Source: Entophlyctis helioformis
Lineage: Eukaryota; Chytridiomycota; Chytridiomycetes; Chytridiales; Chytriomycetaceae
Assembly: GCA_025526915.1 (NCBI GenBank)
Contig: JAHLKH010000361.1
Coordinates: forward strand, 1-17,284
DNA: 17,284 bases
Reading direction: 5' to 3'
The position numbers and the translations under genes are program-made. The notes under the pieces are model-generated. The model was not told the DNA's origin, did not search any database, and was given only the letters and a program-made list of their open reading frames with translations. Shown in pieces: positions 7,701 to 16,707 of the stretch. Each line of letters begins with the position of its first letter. The first letter of the stretch is position 1.

Positions 7701-10700
7701 TTGGAGACGCTGCTGCTGGTTGAGCGACGCATCCACAAGCTGCAGCCAGAGCGTCTCAATCTCGGCAACAAACAGGTCGCCAAACTTGGCGGTCAGGTAG
7801 ACGAGGTTGGCAAGCACCATGGTCGCGATGGCCTGGTCCGCCATCTGCGTCTCGCTCGGCACAGCATCCGGCGCGGCACCGCCAGCGCCATCGTCCAGCT
7901 TGAACGACCCGTTCAGATCGACATTGCGCAGCCACGGGATCAGCGTCAGGATCATGTCGCGGATCAGCGTGCGGTTGCCAGCACCGCCCAACGCCACGGC
8001 CGTCGAATGGATCATATGGATGCGGTACACGAGCTCCGACAGCATCTCGTACGTGAGCTCGGGCCGCTCGCTCGCAAGTCTCTGGCTCACGGTCCCCTGC
8101 GCGTACTTGTACACGATCGGCAGCGTGGACGTGATGGCAGCCGTCTCGTATGTCGCCTGCACCTCTCTCAGCACGTCGTCGCCAACCGCCAGCAGATCGT
8201 CGTCGCCGCCCAGCTCGTCGTCAGCCGCAGTAGCCGCGCCAAACTCGGTCGCATCGCGCTCAGGTCCCATGCCGCCCGGCTCCATGAGCAAACCGCCTGA
8301 CGAGGCAGCAGTGCGGTCATACAGCATCCGCACATCGCCCGCAAGCACAGAGTCTCCCGTGCCCCCACTGCCGCCACTTGCGCCAAACGCGAACCGGTCG
8401 ACAGCAATCAACAGCCGCGCCGCGCCACGTCGTCGCTGCTGGCTCTCGCTGCATATCTGGTACAGCGCCAGGCAAATGGTTTTGGACACCGACAGCGGCG
8501 GTCCACTACTGCCGCCACTGCTGCCGTAGCGATCCGCCCACCCCATGATGAGGTCGACGAATGCCATAAAGTAGCCAAACGACACGCGCGAGTCGTCGGG
8601 CATGACATAGCACTGGCGCAGAAACACTTCGAGGAGAGCGTCATGGGCCGTGTTGTGCGCGAGCACAAACTCGATGGCGCGACGTGCAATGTGCTGGTAT
8701 TGCGTGACGGGACACTCGAGCACCGAGTTGATCCACGCCACCAGTCGCGGCACATCAAACGTCGTGGGTTGCTGCTGCAGTTGCTGCTGCTGCTGCTGCT
8801 GCTGGCCAGAGTACACAGAATACGGCCGCTGGATGGGCAGCGAGACAGACGCCGACGTCGATGCCGACATGGTGGTGCCCAGGCTGCCAGTGCGGCGATG
8901 CCGCGACAGGCCGGCATACAGCGGGCCGTTGCACAGGGCAGCCATGGCCTTGAGTGCCGCCACCTCGAGCGCACGCCGCTGCTCTTCCATCGTCGCGATG
9001 ATAGCCACGCGTGTCGCCGCGTCCTTGACCGTCTCCAGCACGCCCGCCATCATGCGTGGCATCCCGGTCGCGCGACCGCCCTCCGTGCACGCCGTACCCG
9101 CACCACGTCTCGATGAGATCAAACACCTCGACGCGCAGCGCGAAGGGCACGACCATGTCCGCGCTCTCGGCCGCTGCTGTTGTCGCTGGCACCTCACCAC
9201 CGACACCGACACCACTGCCGATATTGGCAGCCTCGACACCCGTCACGAGAGACATGTACAGCTGCTCCACAAAGCCGCACAGGTAGTAGCGCAGCAGCTG
9301 GTGGTCCCACTCGCTCGCGACGTCAGGGTCGCTCAAGTAGGCTGCCAGGCCACGGAGATAGTCCATGACCGGCCCCACGACGGTGGCATCCCGTCGGAGC
9401 TCATCGATCTGCACGAAATGCACCACAAGCGAGAGCAGGTGCGTCGTCTCCATGCGCAGGCGCTCGAGACGCTTCGAGGCCGCCTGCGCCGCCGCCACGG
9501 TCGACGCGCTGAAGCTGGTTTTTGCGCGTGCTGGCGACGCCGGCCGAGACGGGCTGCGCGTAGCTCTCGCTGGCACGGCCCGTGTAGGTGTACGAGGACG
9601 ACGTCGACAGGCGGCCGCTGTGGCGCAGGTCGTCGAGAACGGCCGTGAGGTACGGCTGCAGGGAGGCGAGCAGCACACGGTACGAGGCCGGATGTGTCTC
9701 GCCGAGCGATGTGGCGACTGCCTGGCGGATGCTGACGTTCTCGGACGCCAGCAGCGGCAGCACCACATGGAACAGATCCTCAATGTAGCCGGATGTAGAT
9801 GGCGGCCGCGGGGAGTGGCTGGGCGGACGACGACGACGAGTCGCGCGACGGCACCGAGTCCGGAAACACCGAGACGCGTTTGGACATGAACGATGTCGAG
9901 TAGATGCTGGAGGACTGGCGTTGGGCGACGGGGCTGCTAATGCCCGAGACGGTCGAGCCGCCGGCAAGCGACGTGCTGGAGCTCGCACGCGAAGGCGGCG
10001 GTGGGCGGCTGCGAGTAGAATGCCGATGCAGCAGCAGACTCCGAGTCGGCAGGCTTCAGGCACACCGCCGCAAACACCAGGAACAGTTTCCACTGCTCGA
10101 CAAGCGCGTCCATGACCGTGCCGGTGAACCCGATCAGGCTGACTGTCGGCGCCGCGGCTCCGCTTCCTGCCGACACGGCCGGTCCACTAGCACTCACGCC
10201 ATCGCCGCTAACCGTTCCGCTGACCGTCCCGCCGCCGCCAACACCAACGCTACTGCTACCACCACCACCGCCGCCACCACCAGCGCGTTTCCCGACCGTG
10301 CCGCCGCTCTTTAGCCCCAGCCCGTCACGCTCACGCCCGCCGTCTCTTAAGTCGCGTCCACCTCCGCCACTCGCACCGCCCGGCTCGGCCATCTCGGCCA
10401 CAACGCCGACACACGCGCGAATACGCAGACACACGTCGCTGAGACACAGTTTCAGCACGCGGGGCGACGCCGCACCAACAGCGACTCCTCGTTTGCGTCT
10501 GCACCAGGTGTCTCTTCGTCGCCGCGCAGGCACTTGAGGAAATCCGGAAAACAGCGTTTCCACAGCAGGTCGTCGAGCGGGTCGTCCGAGAGCGCGAGCA
10601 TCTCCAGACACTCGGGATGGCGCAGCAGGGCGGACAGCCGCGAGCGGTAGGTGCGGCCGGCGTCCGTGTCGTTGGATGCGGATGCGGCGGCGAGATTGGC

Positions 10701-10831
10701 GAGCTTGGATGCCGGCACCGGGATACGGTCCGTGATGCGCGACTTGAGGATCTCCTGGCCCGTCGCGTGGAGGATGTGCAGCAGGCGAGCGTGGTTGTTG
10801 TTTCTGTTTGTTGTGCTTTTGTTGCTTCTGT

Positions 10832-10863
<32 letters not shown>

Positions 10864-13800
10864 GTATTCTGGGAGTGGTGTTGTAGATGCAGTCGTGGTG
10901 GAGTCAGAGACAGAGGCAGAAGCAGAGGCAGATGCAGAGGCGGTTGGAAGGGCAGGACGCCAGGACGCCTCGATGCCCTGCCGTGCGGAGATGGACGCCG
11001 ACGCCTTGCGATGCAGACCAGCAGAGCCCGGCGTGGCGCCATACAACCGCGTCAACCGCTGAAGGGTGCTGTTGCCTGGCGACAGCACGCTGCCCTCGGT
11101 TGTGTCGGGCGGGTAGAGCGACGACGATCCGCCAAAGCTGCTTCCAGGGGACACGGCGCCAGCCAGCGGCTGTGGGGTAACAGCAGGTGAGGTTGCCGAG
11201 ACGTCCGGAGCTGGCGTAGTGGACCGCGACTCGGCCGAGCGAGCGCGCGCCACAATATCGGCAACACGCGTCTCGATGTCCACCGCCAGCCTGAACGCCG
11301 CCACTGCATTGCGGCGATGCAAAGGCGACGTCGATGTCAGAAACAGCAGCCCGCGCGCCTCGACCTCTTCGACCATCTTTGCGCACTCGGCCTCGTCCAG
11401 CACTGCTGGATGGCCGGGCTTCCTGCCCGCCGCCGCGTCCACGCCGTCGCTGCCCGGCGCGGCATGCGGCCCAAGCACCACCTCGACCCAGATACGCACA
11501 AACGCCAGATAGTTGAACATGAGCGTGTGCGTGAGCCGCAGCACACCGCCATACGGCGTGTACATGTCGGCAAACCGCACGCCAGAGATGGCCAGACACG
11601 TCTCAGCAGCGATGCGCACGACGCCCGCCGCCATCGACTCGCCGTTGGCGAGCACCCAGTAGCGGCGCGGTGTCGGCAGCTCCGCGGGTTTGTTGGCAGC
11701 GCTCGCATGGCCGGTGAGCGGCACAGGGGCGATGCGCGCGATGCGGCAGAGCGCGCCAAACGCCGCCGTGCAGATGCCGGGATCCAGGTGGATCATGAAG
11801 CGTGACAGGATCTCAAGGAGCCGCGCCGGTGGGATGCCGACAGGCGTGTAGCGCGGGAGGGCATCGAGAATCACGCGGAGCAGGTCAAAGTTGAGGCGTT
11901 CCTTGAGGAACCAGTCGATGGTGGCCGACTTGTCCTTGTCGTTGAGGGTGGTCGAGGACGTCACGGCGGCCGTCGCAGCGGCAGCAGCGGCTGCAGTTGT
12001 GCGCGCGGGCAGGTCGGCGCCGAGTGCACCAGACGCAGGCGTGCTTGTTGTGCCAGAGTTTGGCGTGCCAGCTGCGGACGACGCGTAGAACGGGCTGGAG
12101 AGCGCGTCAGAGAGCCCGATACTGGGCCGGCGGGTTGTGATGGACGAGACGGTGGACGAGACAGTGCCGCCCGTTGCAACGGCAGCGACGGCAGCGGCAG
12201 CGGCAGAGGCTGCAGCCATGCCGGACATGTTGTTCGAGGCCGACACGGCGAGGAACGACGGCGCGTTGCCGTCAATGACAAGCAGGCCGCCGACGGTCTG
12301 GTCCAAGACAAGGAGCGCCCGGCCCACAACGGCGTTGACGTTGTCCATCGTCTCGCGGATGCTGCGGCCCATGCGGCCCATGAGTGCCTCGTCCAGGAGC
12401 CCGTTGATCGCCGGCTGGCGAGGCGATGCGGCTGCCGACTGGCGGTTGGGCGATGGCGTGTCGCGTCTGGCGATCGTGGCAAGCGCATCCAGCGACCCGA
12501 CCGTGACCATGCCCGAAGCGTGGTGGTCTGGAAACGTGGGCGACGGGATGTTGATCTTGCCCTCGACAAACACGGTGCCGACGCCCGACTGCACCGTCGA
12601 GATGGTGCCGGCCGTCGTGGTTGCCGATCCCTGCGCATCACCAAGACTCGACTCGACGTCCATGAGGAGCAGCAAGAACGCGCGCAGAGCGATAATCAGC
12701 CGCTCGATGTTGGGCAGCAGGTCCAGCACGCGGCCAGGGTTGTACGTAAAGTCCAGATCCACGATGCCTGCACTCGAGCTGAGCAGCGACGCGGTGGACG
12801 CCATGACGGCCGACCCGCTGGCAAACGTGGTGGACGGACCGAGGGGCGGCAGGCCGGTGTTGAACTGCGAGTGCGACGAGACGGGATCGATGCCAAGCAG
12901 CCCAGTGACGACGGCCTCATTGCCGTACTCTGGGTACTTGACCAGCACAAAGTAGACGATGCGGACAAATACGTCAAAGTCGCAGTCGGGAGGCACGATG
13001 CCGCGCCGGTTGGTGGGGAACAGAACGCGGAGGATCTGATCGACACGGCGCTGGACGGTGGATGCGGGCGACTCGAAGCATCGGAAAAGGTAGACCCAGA
13101 CGAGACGCGACAGCGAGACGAGGGCAATGGATCGCAGGCCCTTGTCGGCCTTGTCGCGGAAGCGCTGGATGAGCACCTCGACGAAGCCGCCCCAGTTCTT
13201 GAGAAAGAATTCTTTGCGCGAGACGCAGAGAAGCGTGGAGATGAGGGGCAGCGCTACGTGCAGGTGGCGTGGCTTGGCGACCATTTTGGCGGCTTTGGGG
13301 TAGATGGTCTCGACGGTCTTTTGCCACGCGGGCAAGTTGACTTCGGCTGTCGCAACGCCGGCGATGGGGTCCATGAGCTCAACAAACACCTCGGCGTATG
13401 CATGTTTGATGCGGATGTTGTGCGCGTTCTGGAACAGGTCTGCGCTCGTCTGCAGGAACCCGGCCGTCTCTTCGAGCATGTCCATCGGATAGATCTGTCG
13501 CTCGAACGGCACGAGGGGTGTTAGACGGTGCACTCGATGTTGGCCGATTGGGGAGGGGGGCTGCAGGCCGTGCAGCAGACTGACCTTGAGCTTCAGGAAC
13601 CGCATGGAGCGAATCATGAGCTCCAGCTTGTTGTCCTTGAGAGGAGCGCCGCCCTTGCCAATCTCTGCAATGAAGCGATCGCTGACGGTTGCGAAGCGGA
13701 TGTTGGACAGAGCGCCGATGAGCTCTGAAAAGAAGTCGCAGTTGGCTTGGCGGTTGACCGACTTTGCGACCAAGTCCCTGCAGCGATGGCAGCGGCAGGG

Positions 13801-15044
13801 TCAGTTCAAGCGTGTCGGGCAAGGGATGGGCGGGGCGGCAAGACAGACTCACGGGTCAGCGTTCCGCAGCTGGCCAAAAACCATGTCTTCGAGCTTCTCG
13901 CCGAGATCGTTGGGCAGCGTGTTCTTGCTGAGCTGCGAGATGATGTCGATGAGCACGCGGCAGAGGATAAAGTTTGCCAGGAGCGACTTGCGCTCCTTTA
14001 AGATGGCGTCCATGTCCTTTGGCTTGAGATGCGGGTACTGAGCGCGTCTGTCGATGCAGCGCGTTAGTTGGCGACAAGGCTGGCTCGCGGCCGGGACAGT
14101 GCCGGCGAGACTTGCATGTGGTCGGGAATGACGCTGCTGGCGTTGTCACTCTTTGACTTGCGCCAGACCATGATGCTGTCGATGAGCAGCTTGGGGCAGT
14201 GCTTTGCGATGCAGCCGATGGAGTAGATCAGGCGGTCAAAGGCAACGTCAGAGCCGAGCCTGAGCGGCGTGGCCAGATCCTCGTCGCGGTCGAGATGGCG
14301 ATAGAGCAGCGCGGCGACCTTGACTTCAGCGGCGTGCACAAAGCGGGCAAAGACGCTCTGCAGGACCAGCTGCACGGCGTTGTCTTTGATGAGCCGCAGC
14401 GAAGGGCCGGTGGACGCGCTGTTGTTGCCTCCGTTGTTGCTGCCGCTTAAAGAGCCGCTTACAGAGCCGCTTACAGAGCCGCTTACTGGGCCGTTGAAGC
14501 CACTGCTGCTGATGGCGGTGGCCTGCGACAAGGACGGAGCGGCAGTGGCCGCGCGACGGATGCCAGGCACGGGCCGCAAGGGGCCAGGGCTGGAAGATCC
14601 GCTGCCAGGCGCAGATCCAGATGCCGACGACAGGCCGGACGAGATGCCGACGGGGACGGTGGCGGCTCTGATGGGCAGCTGCTGGCCGGCGGCGTAGTCC
14701 TGCAGCTGTGGGGCGGCAGTGGCGGCCGAGTCCATGCCGGTGCTGGTGCTGGCGCCGACGCCAGGGCCGATGCCGATGCCAGGACCGATGCCGATGCCAG
14801 GCCCAAGCGGCGGATAGAGCGACGATGCCGGTGCTGGTGGTGCTGGTGCTGGCGACGCAGGCGAAGACGCAGATGCAGATGCAGATGCAGGCTCGGACAG
14901 GCCGGCGGGCAGCGAGCGCAACAGGCGCTGGGCCGGGCGGTCTCTGTGCAGCGGCTGCTGCTGCTGCTGCTGTTGGTGCTGTTGTTGGTGCTGGCCCTGT
15001 TGGCCCTGCTGGTCGCGCACGGGCGGGCTGGAGCCGTCGTTCAT
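3391..15044 (-). CDS. TAO3: Furry/Tao3/Mor2 cell morphogenesis scaffold protein
   Basis: This homologue of yeast Tao3/Pag1, fission yeast Mor2 and animal Furry is a giant helical-repeat scaffold. Family members work with NDR/LATS kinases (Cbk1-Mob2, Orb6) at the cell cortex to control polarised growth and cell separation. Exons are 15044-14112, 14037-13853, 13777-3827 and 3759-3391, giving about 3,810 residues; fungal members are usually nearer 2,200-2,500. Low-complexity Gln, Ser and Gly inserts explain the size. Residues 1-210 are low complexity. The N-terminal MOR2/PAG1 domain follows (FDRLIYSIGCIAKHCPKLLI, MVWRKSKS, VFGQLRNADP, FFSELIGALSNIRFATVSDR). Mid-region marks include QWKLFLVFA, YKYAQGTVSQRL, MVLANLVYLTAKFGD and FSPGQLAFTFLVEVA. 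C-terminal marks are LALVWGTACPVRHVACRSLQ and FGGLQPLLLHGM. Exon 3 changes frame at seven base runs: about 10801 (A), 10461-10464, 10003-10005, 9810-9813, 9519-9523, 9079-9081 and 6955-6959. All but 10461-10464 behave as one extra base, and homology continues across them, so sequencing error is likelier than decay. The start codon is the first ATG of the open exon; identity is near certain. Confidence 0.95.
3760..3826 (-). other. Intron 3 of the Furry homologue (67 bp, GT-AG)
   Basis: The donor is CAG|GTTCGT and the acceptor TGTACAG|AAA, both in phase 0, so the protein reads EINEQ then KQPGSVDRL. A CTGAC branch-like motif lies about 20 bases before the acceptor. Without splicing the frame stops at TGA 3776-3778 after 15 further residues (VRRSVIIVLLQTVWLT). 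The 122-codon exon beyond the intron has clear protein character, which supports splicing. The donor is weaker than GTRAGT. Confidence 0.65.
7665..7703. repeat. Poly-Gln tract in the Furry homologue (13 codons)
   Basis: Mixed CAG and CAA codons on the minus strand encode about 13 consecutive Gln, lying between the conserved LWLQLVDAS and the acidic QEWEEKRVV. The CAA interruptions tend to stabilise such tracts. Confidence 0.9.
8769..8804. repeat. Second Gln tract in the Furry homologue
   Basis: Eight Gln, one Leu and three Gln are encoded on the minus strand, seven of the eight first Gln by uninterrupted CAG. It lies just before the conserved DVPRLVAWINSVL. Confidence 0.9.
10808..10864. repeat. 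Gln/Lys-rich tract in the Furry homologue
   Basis: On the minus strand a pure CAG run (about 8 codons) passes into CAA, AAG and AAC codons, giving Gln followed by mixed Gln/Lys/Asn. One apparent reading-frame switch lies at its downstream end, near 10801, so the exact residues there are uncertain. Confidence 0.85.
13778..13852 (-). other. Intron 2 of the Furry homologue (75 bp, GT-AG)
   Basis: The donor is CC|GTGAGT and the acceptor GCTGCAG|GGA. Joining them in phase 2 gives QLRNADP then DLVAKSVNRQAN, which keeps the family pattern intact. A pyrimidine-rich stretch precedes the acceptor. Confidence 0.9.
14038..14111 (-). other. Intron 1 of the Furry homologue (74 bp, GT-AG)
   Basis: The donor is CAA|GTCTCG and the acceptor CGCTCAG|TAC, both phase 0, joining VIPDHMQ to YPHLKPKDMD. 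A stop codon inside the intron (TAA at about 14066) shows that it must be removed for the downstream conserved part to be read. Confidence 0.85.
14443..14490. repeat. Four 12-bp tandem units in Furry exon 1
   Basis: Units CCGCTTAAAGAG, CCGCTTACAGAG (twice) and CCGCTTACTGGG follow directly and encode Ser-Gly-Ser-Val/Leu repeats in the low-complexity N-terminus of the Furry homologue. Confidence 0.9.
14761..14802. repeat. 18-bp tandem units in Furry exon 1 (Gly-Pro-Gly-Ile)
   Basis: Units of CCAGGRCCGATGCCGATG repeat about 2.3 times and encode GPGIGIGPGIGIGPG on the minus strand, in the disordered N-terminal region. Confidence 0.9.
14950..15008. repeat. Gln/His-rich tract near the N-terminus of the Furry homologue
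   Basis: Minus-strand CAG, CAA and CAC codons encode a Gln/His/Gly-rich stretch within the first 35 residues. It lies close to the proposed start and supports continuous translation from 15044. Confidence 0.85.
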
Positions 15045-15164
15045 GCGTCTGCTTGTTTGTGTGGAGCTTTGGTGGTAGTTTGTGGTCCAGGTTGTGGTAG
15101 TTGGCGGGTGGCTATTTGTGGCAGGGTTGCCCGCACGGTCCACGACAGATCTCGACCAGCTCGC
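15045..15164. promoter_or_regulatory. 120-bp divergent promoter between Furry homologue and mitochondrial carrier
   Basis: Only 120 bp separate the two start codons, which point away from each other, so both core promoters and both 5' leaders must share this space or overlap the first exons. It contains a direct repeat GTGGTAGTT at 15072-15080 and 15094-15102 (22-bp period) in a G/T-rich setting (plus strand). There is no obvious TATA box. Shared regulation of the two genes is an inference from geometry. Confidence 0.6.
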
Positions 15165-16551
15165 ATGGCGCAAGCACAAGCACCGCAGGCACCGCAGGCA
15201 CCGCAGGCACAGGCGCGCGACCGCTTCCAGACGGCCAAGGAGCTGTTTGCCGGCTCGGTCGGCGGCGTCGTGCAGGTCCTGACCGGCCAGGCAAGCGGCG
15301 GTGCTTCTGGCGTGCCTGCAACTGCCCAACTGCTACCGCATGCTGACCTTGCAACTACCGCATGCTGACCGCCGACTACCAACGACAACCAACGACCAAC
15401 CAACGACCAACTACCAACGACCAACCAACGAGCAGCCGTTCGACACCGTCAAGGTGCGCCTGCAGACGCAGCCGCGCGAGGCGCCGCTGTACACGGGCGC
15501 GGTCGACTGTGCCTCCAAGACGCTGCGCAACGAGGGCCTCCTGGGCTTCTACAAGGTGCCTGCTCTGTCTGCTCTGTCTGTTCTGCTACGTCTGCCTGTT
15601 CGAGTATCGCTGGCTGACACGACGCCCACTCGCACGCCTCGCCTCGCCTCGCCTCGCATCCTCAGGGAACCCTCACGCCGCTGATCGGCATCGGCGCCTG
15701 CGTGTCGGTGCAGTTTGGCGCGCTCGAGGCCATGAAGCGCCTGCTGTCGGGCGGCAAGCCCGGCGATCACACCTTCTCGCTCGGCCAGCTGTACATGGCC
15801 GGCGCCATGTCGGGCGTCGCCAACTCGGTGCTGAGCGGGCCCATCGAGCACGTGCGCACGCGGCTGCAGGTGCAGTCGGCCGGCAACAAGGTGTACAACG
15901 GCCCGTCGACTTTGTGCGCAAGGTCGGCAGCCAGCACGGCATCGCCGGCCTGTTCAAGGGCCAGGGCATCACGGTCCTGCGCGAGTTCCACGGCTACGGC
16001 GTGTACTTTGCCGTGTACGAGTACCTGATGCAGCGCACCATGGCCGCCAACCACATCAAGCGCAGCCAGGTGGCCAGCTGGAAGCAGCTGCTCTTTGGCG
16101 CCACGTCGGGCTACATGCTGTGGATCTTTATCTACCCCATTGTACGTGTCTCTGTTATTGTGTGCATGCGCATGTGCATGTGCGCGTCTGCCTGTAAAAA
16201 AGCCCGTGCGTGTCTGGCTCACAGTCGCCATGCCCGCCGACAGGACGTGATCAAGTCCAAGCTGCAGACGGACGGCTTTGACAAGGCGACGCAAAAGTAC
16301 AGCGGCATGGTGGACTGCTACCGCAAGGTGGTGGCGCAGGAGGGCTTTGCGGGTCTCTACCGAGGTGGGTCGCTTGTATGGCTTATAGGGTCTGCCTGCC
16401 TGCCTGTGTGTCATGCCACCGCAGACCAGCCCGCATCTGACGCACGCCGTGCTGGACAGGCTTCTCTGCGTGCATGCTGCGTGCCGGCCCGGCCAACGCG
16501 GCCACGTTTGCTGCCTACGAGATGACCATGAACATGATTGGCCGCCAATAA
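15165..16551 (+). CDS. YMC1: Mitochondrial carrier, YMC1/YMC2 type
   Basis: This is a six-helix solute carrier of the inner mitochondrial membrane. The five exons 15165-15290, 15436-15555, 15666-16141, 16244-16364 and 16460-16551 give about 311 residues, a normal family length. The three signature repeats are present: [10 protein letters not shown] (residue 43), [10 protein letters not shown] (141) and [10 protein letters not shown] (240). The stretch [18 protein letters not shown] and the ending [15 protein letters not shown] point to the YMC1/YMC2 group, close to plant BOU, for which glutamate transport has been reported. The carnitine and ornithine carriers are near relatives, so the substrate is not certain. 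The N-terminus carries a 9-bp repeat encoding Gln-Ala-Pro. One base is missing at CCC 15902-15904: the frame reads VYNGP and then must shift to [12 protein letters not shown]. The PT usually found before LRA is replaced by AC. The start is the only nearby ATG in frame with the first helix. Confidence 0.92.
15291..15435 (+). other. Intron 1 of the carrier gene (145 bp), apparent GC-AG intron
   Basis: The family signature needs GQ to be followed directly by [10 protein letters not shown]. That is obtained only by cutting at CCAG|GCAAGC and joining at GAGCAG|CCG. The donor matches the usual strong consensus of the GC class, AG|GCAAGT, in five of six intron bases. The intron interior holds a 16-bp direct repeat and CCAACGA-type repeats. 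Confidence 0.75.
15333..15431. repeat. Short direct repeats inside carrier intron 1
   Basis: The 16-mer CTACCGCATGCTGACC occurs at 15333-15348 and 15355-15370. It is followed, to about 15431, by a run of CCAACGA and CCAACTA units. The CTGACC inside the 16-mer resembles a branch-point motif, so duplication may have doubled it. Confidence 0.8.
15556..15665 (+). other. Intron 2 of the carrier gene (110 bp, GT-AG)
   Basis: The donor is AAG|GTGCCT and the acceptor CTCAG|GGA, phase 0, joining GFYK to GTLTPLIG. The interior contains CTCGC repeats (CCTCGCCTCGCCTCGC) before the acceptor. Confidence 0.9.
16142..16243 (+). other. Intron 3 of the carrier gene (102 bp, GT-AG)
   Basis: The donor is ATT|GTACGT and the acceptor CGACAG|GAC, phase 0, which rebuilds the third signature YPIDVIK. 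The interior holds a 29-base alternating pyrimidine-purine tract at 16159-16187. Confidence 0.9.
16365..16459 (+). other. Intron 4 of the carrier gene (95 bp, GT-AG)
   Basis: The donor is CGAG|GTGGGT and the acceptor GGACAG|GCTTC, phase 1, giving [21 protein letters not shown] closer AG at the end of CCACCGCAG (16425) would put the downstream exon in a frame that lacks the conserved ending, so it was not chosen. Confidence 0.8.
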
Positions 16552-16552
16552 A
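16547..16552 (+). terminator. AATAAA overlapping the carrier stop codon
   Basis: The hexamer AATAAA spans the TAA stop at 16549-16551. If it is used as a poly(A) signal, the 3' untranslated region would be very short, which fits the 156-bp gap to the next gene on the same strand. Confidence 0.4.
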
Positions 16553-16576
16553 CAGCCGCACGCTGCCTGCCTGTCA

Positions 16577-16578
16577 TG

Positions 16579-16614
<36 letters not shown>

Positions 16615-16616
16615 CC
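16577..16616. repeat. (TGCC)10 tetranucleotide microsatellite
   Basis: Ten uninterrupted TGCC units lie in the spacer between the carrier stop and the next start codon. It would be transcribed in the carrier 3' end or the next gene's leader, depending on the transcript ends. Confidence 0.97.
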
Positions 16617-16660
16617 GGCCCGTCCATCGCCTATGGCCTGGGGCCCGTGCACGTCAGGAT

Positions 16661-16677
16661 TGTTTGTTTGTTTGTTT
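16661..16677. repeat. (TGTT)4 tetranucleotide run
   Basis: About four TGTT units lie roughly 30 bp upstream of the ATG at 16708, probably in the leader of that gene or in its promoter. Confidence 0.9.
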
Positions 16678-16707
16678 CCCACTTGCGCCACAAATCGCAC
16701 TTGAACA

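Noticed and set aside
6918..9239. Separate genes on the minus strand, suggested by several long open frames between 3391 and 13777
   Set aside because: The frames join end to end at base runs, and together they follow the block order of a single Furry/Tao3/Mor2 protein.
12520..13524. Plus-strand open frame of 334 codons
   Set aside because: It lies antisense to the best-conserved N-terminal part of the Furry homologue, and no family pattern is seen in it.
15891..15922. A 32-bp GT-AG segment that would restore the carrier frame if spliced out
   Set aside because: It would remove residues that are conserved in the carrier family between the second signature and the following helix, and it is shorter than the other introns here (67-145 bp).
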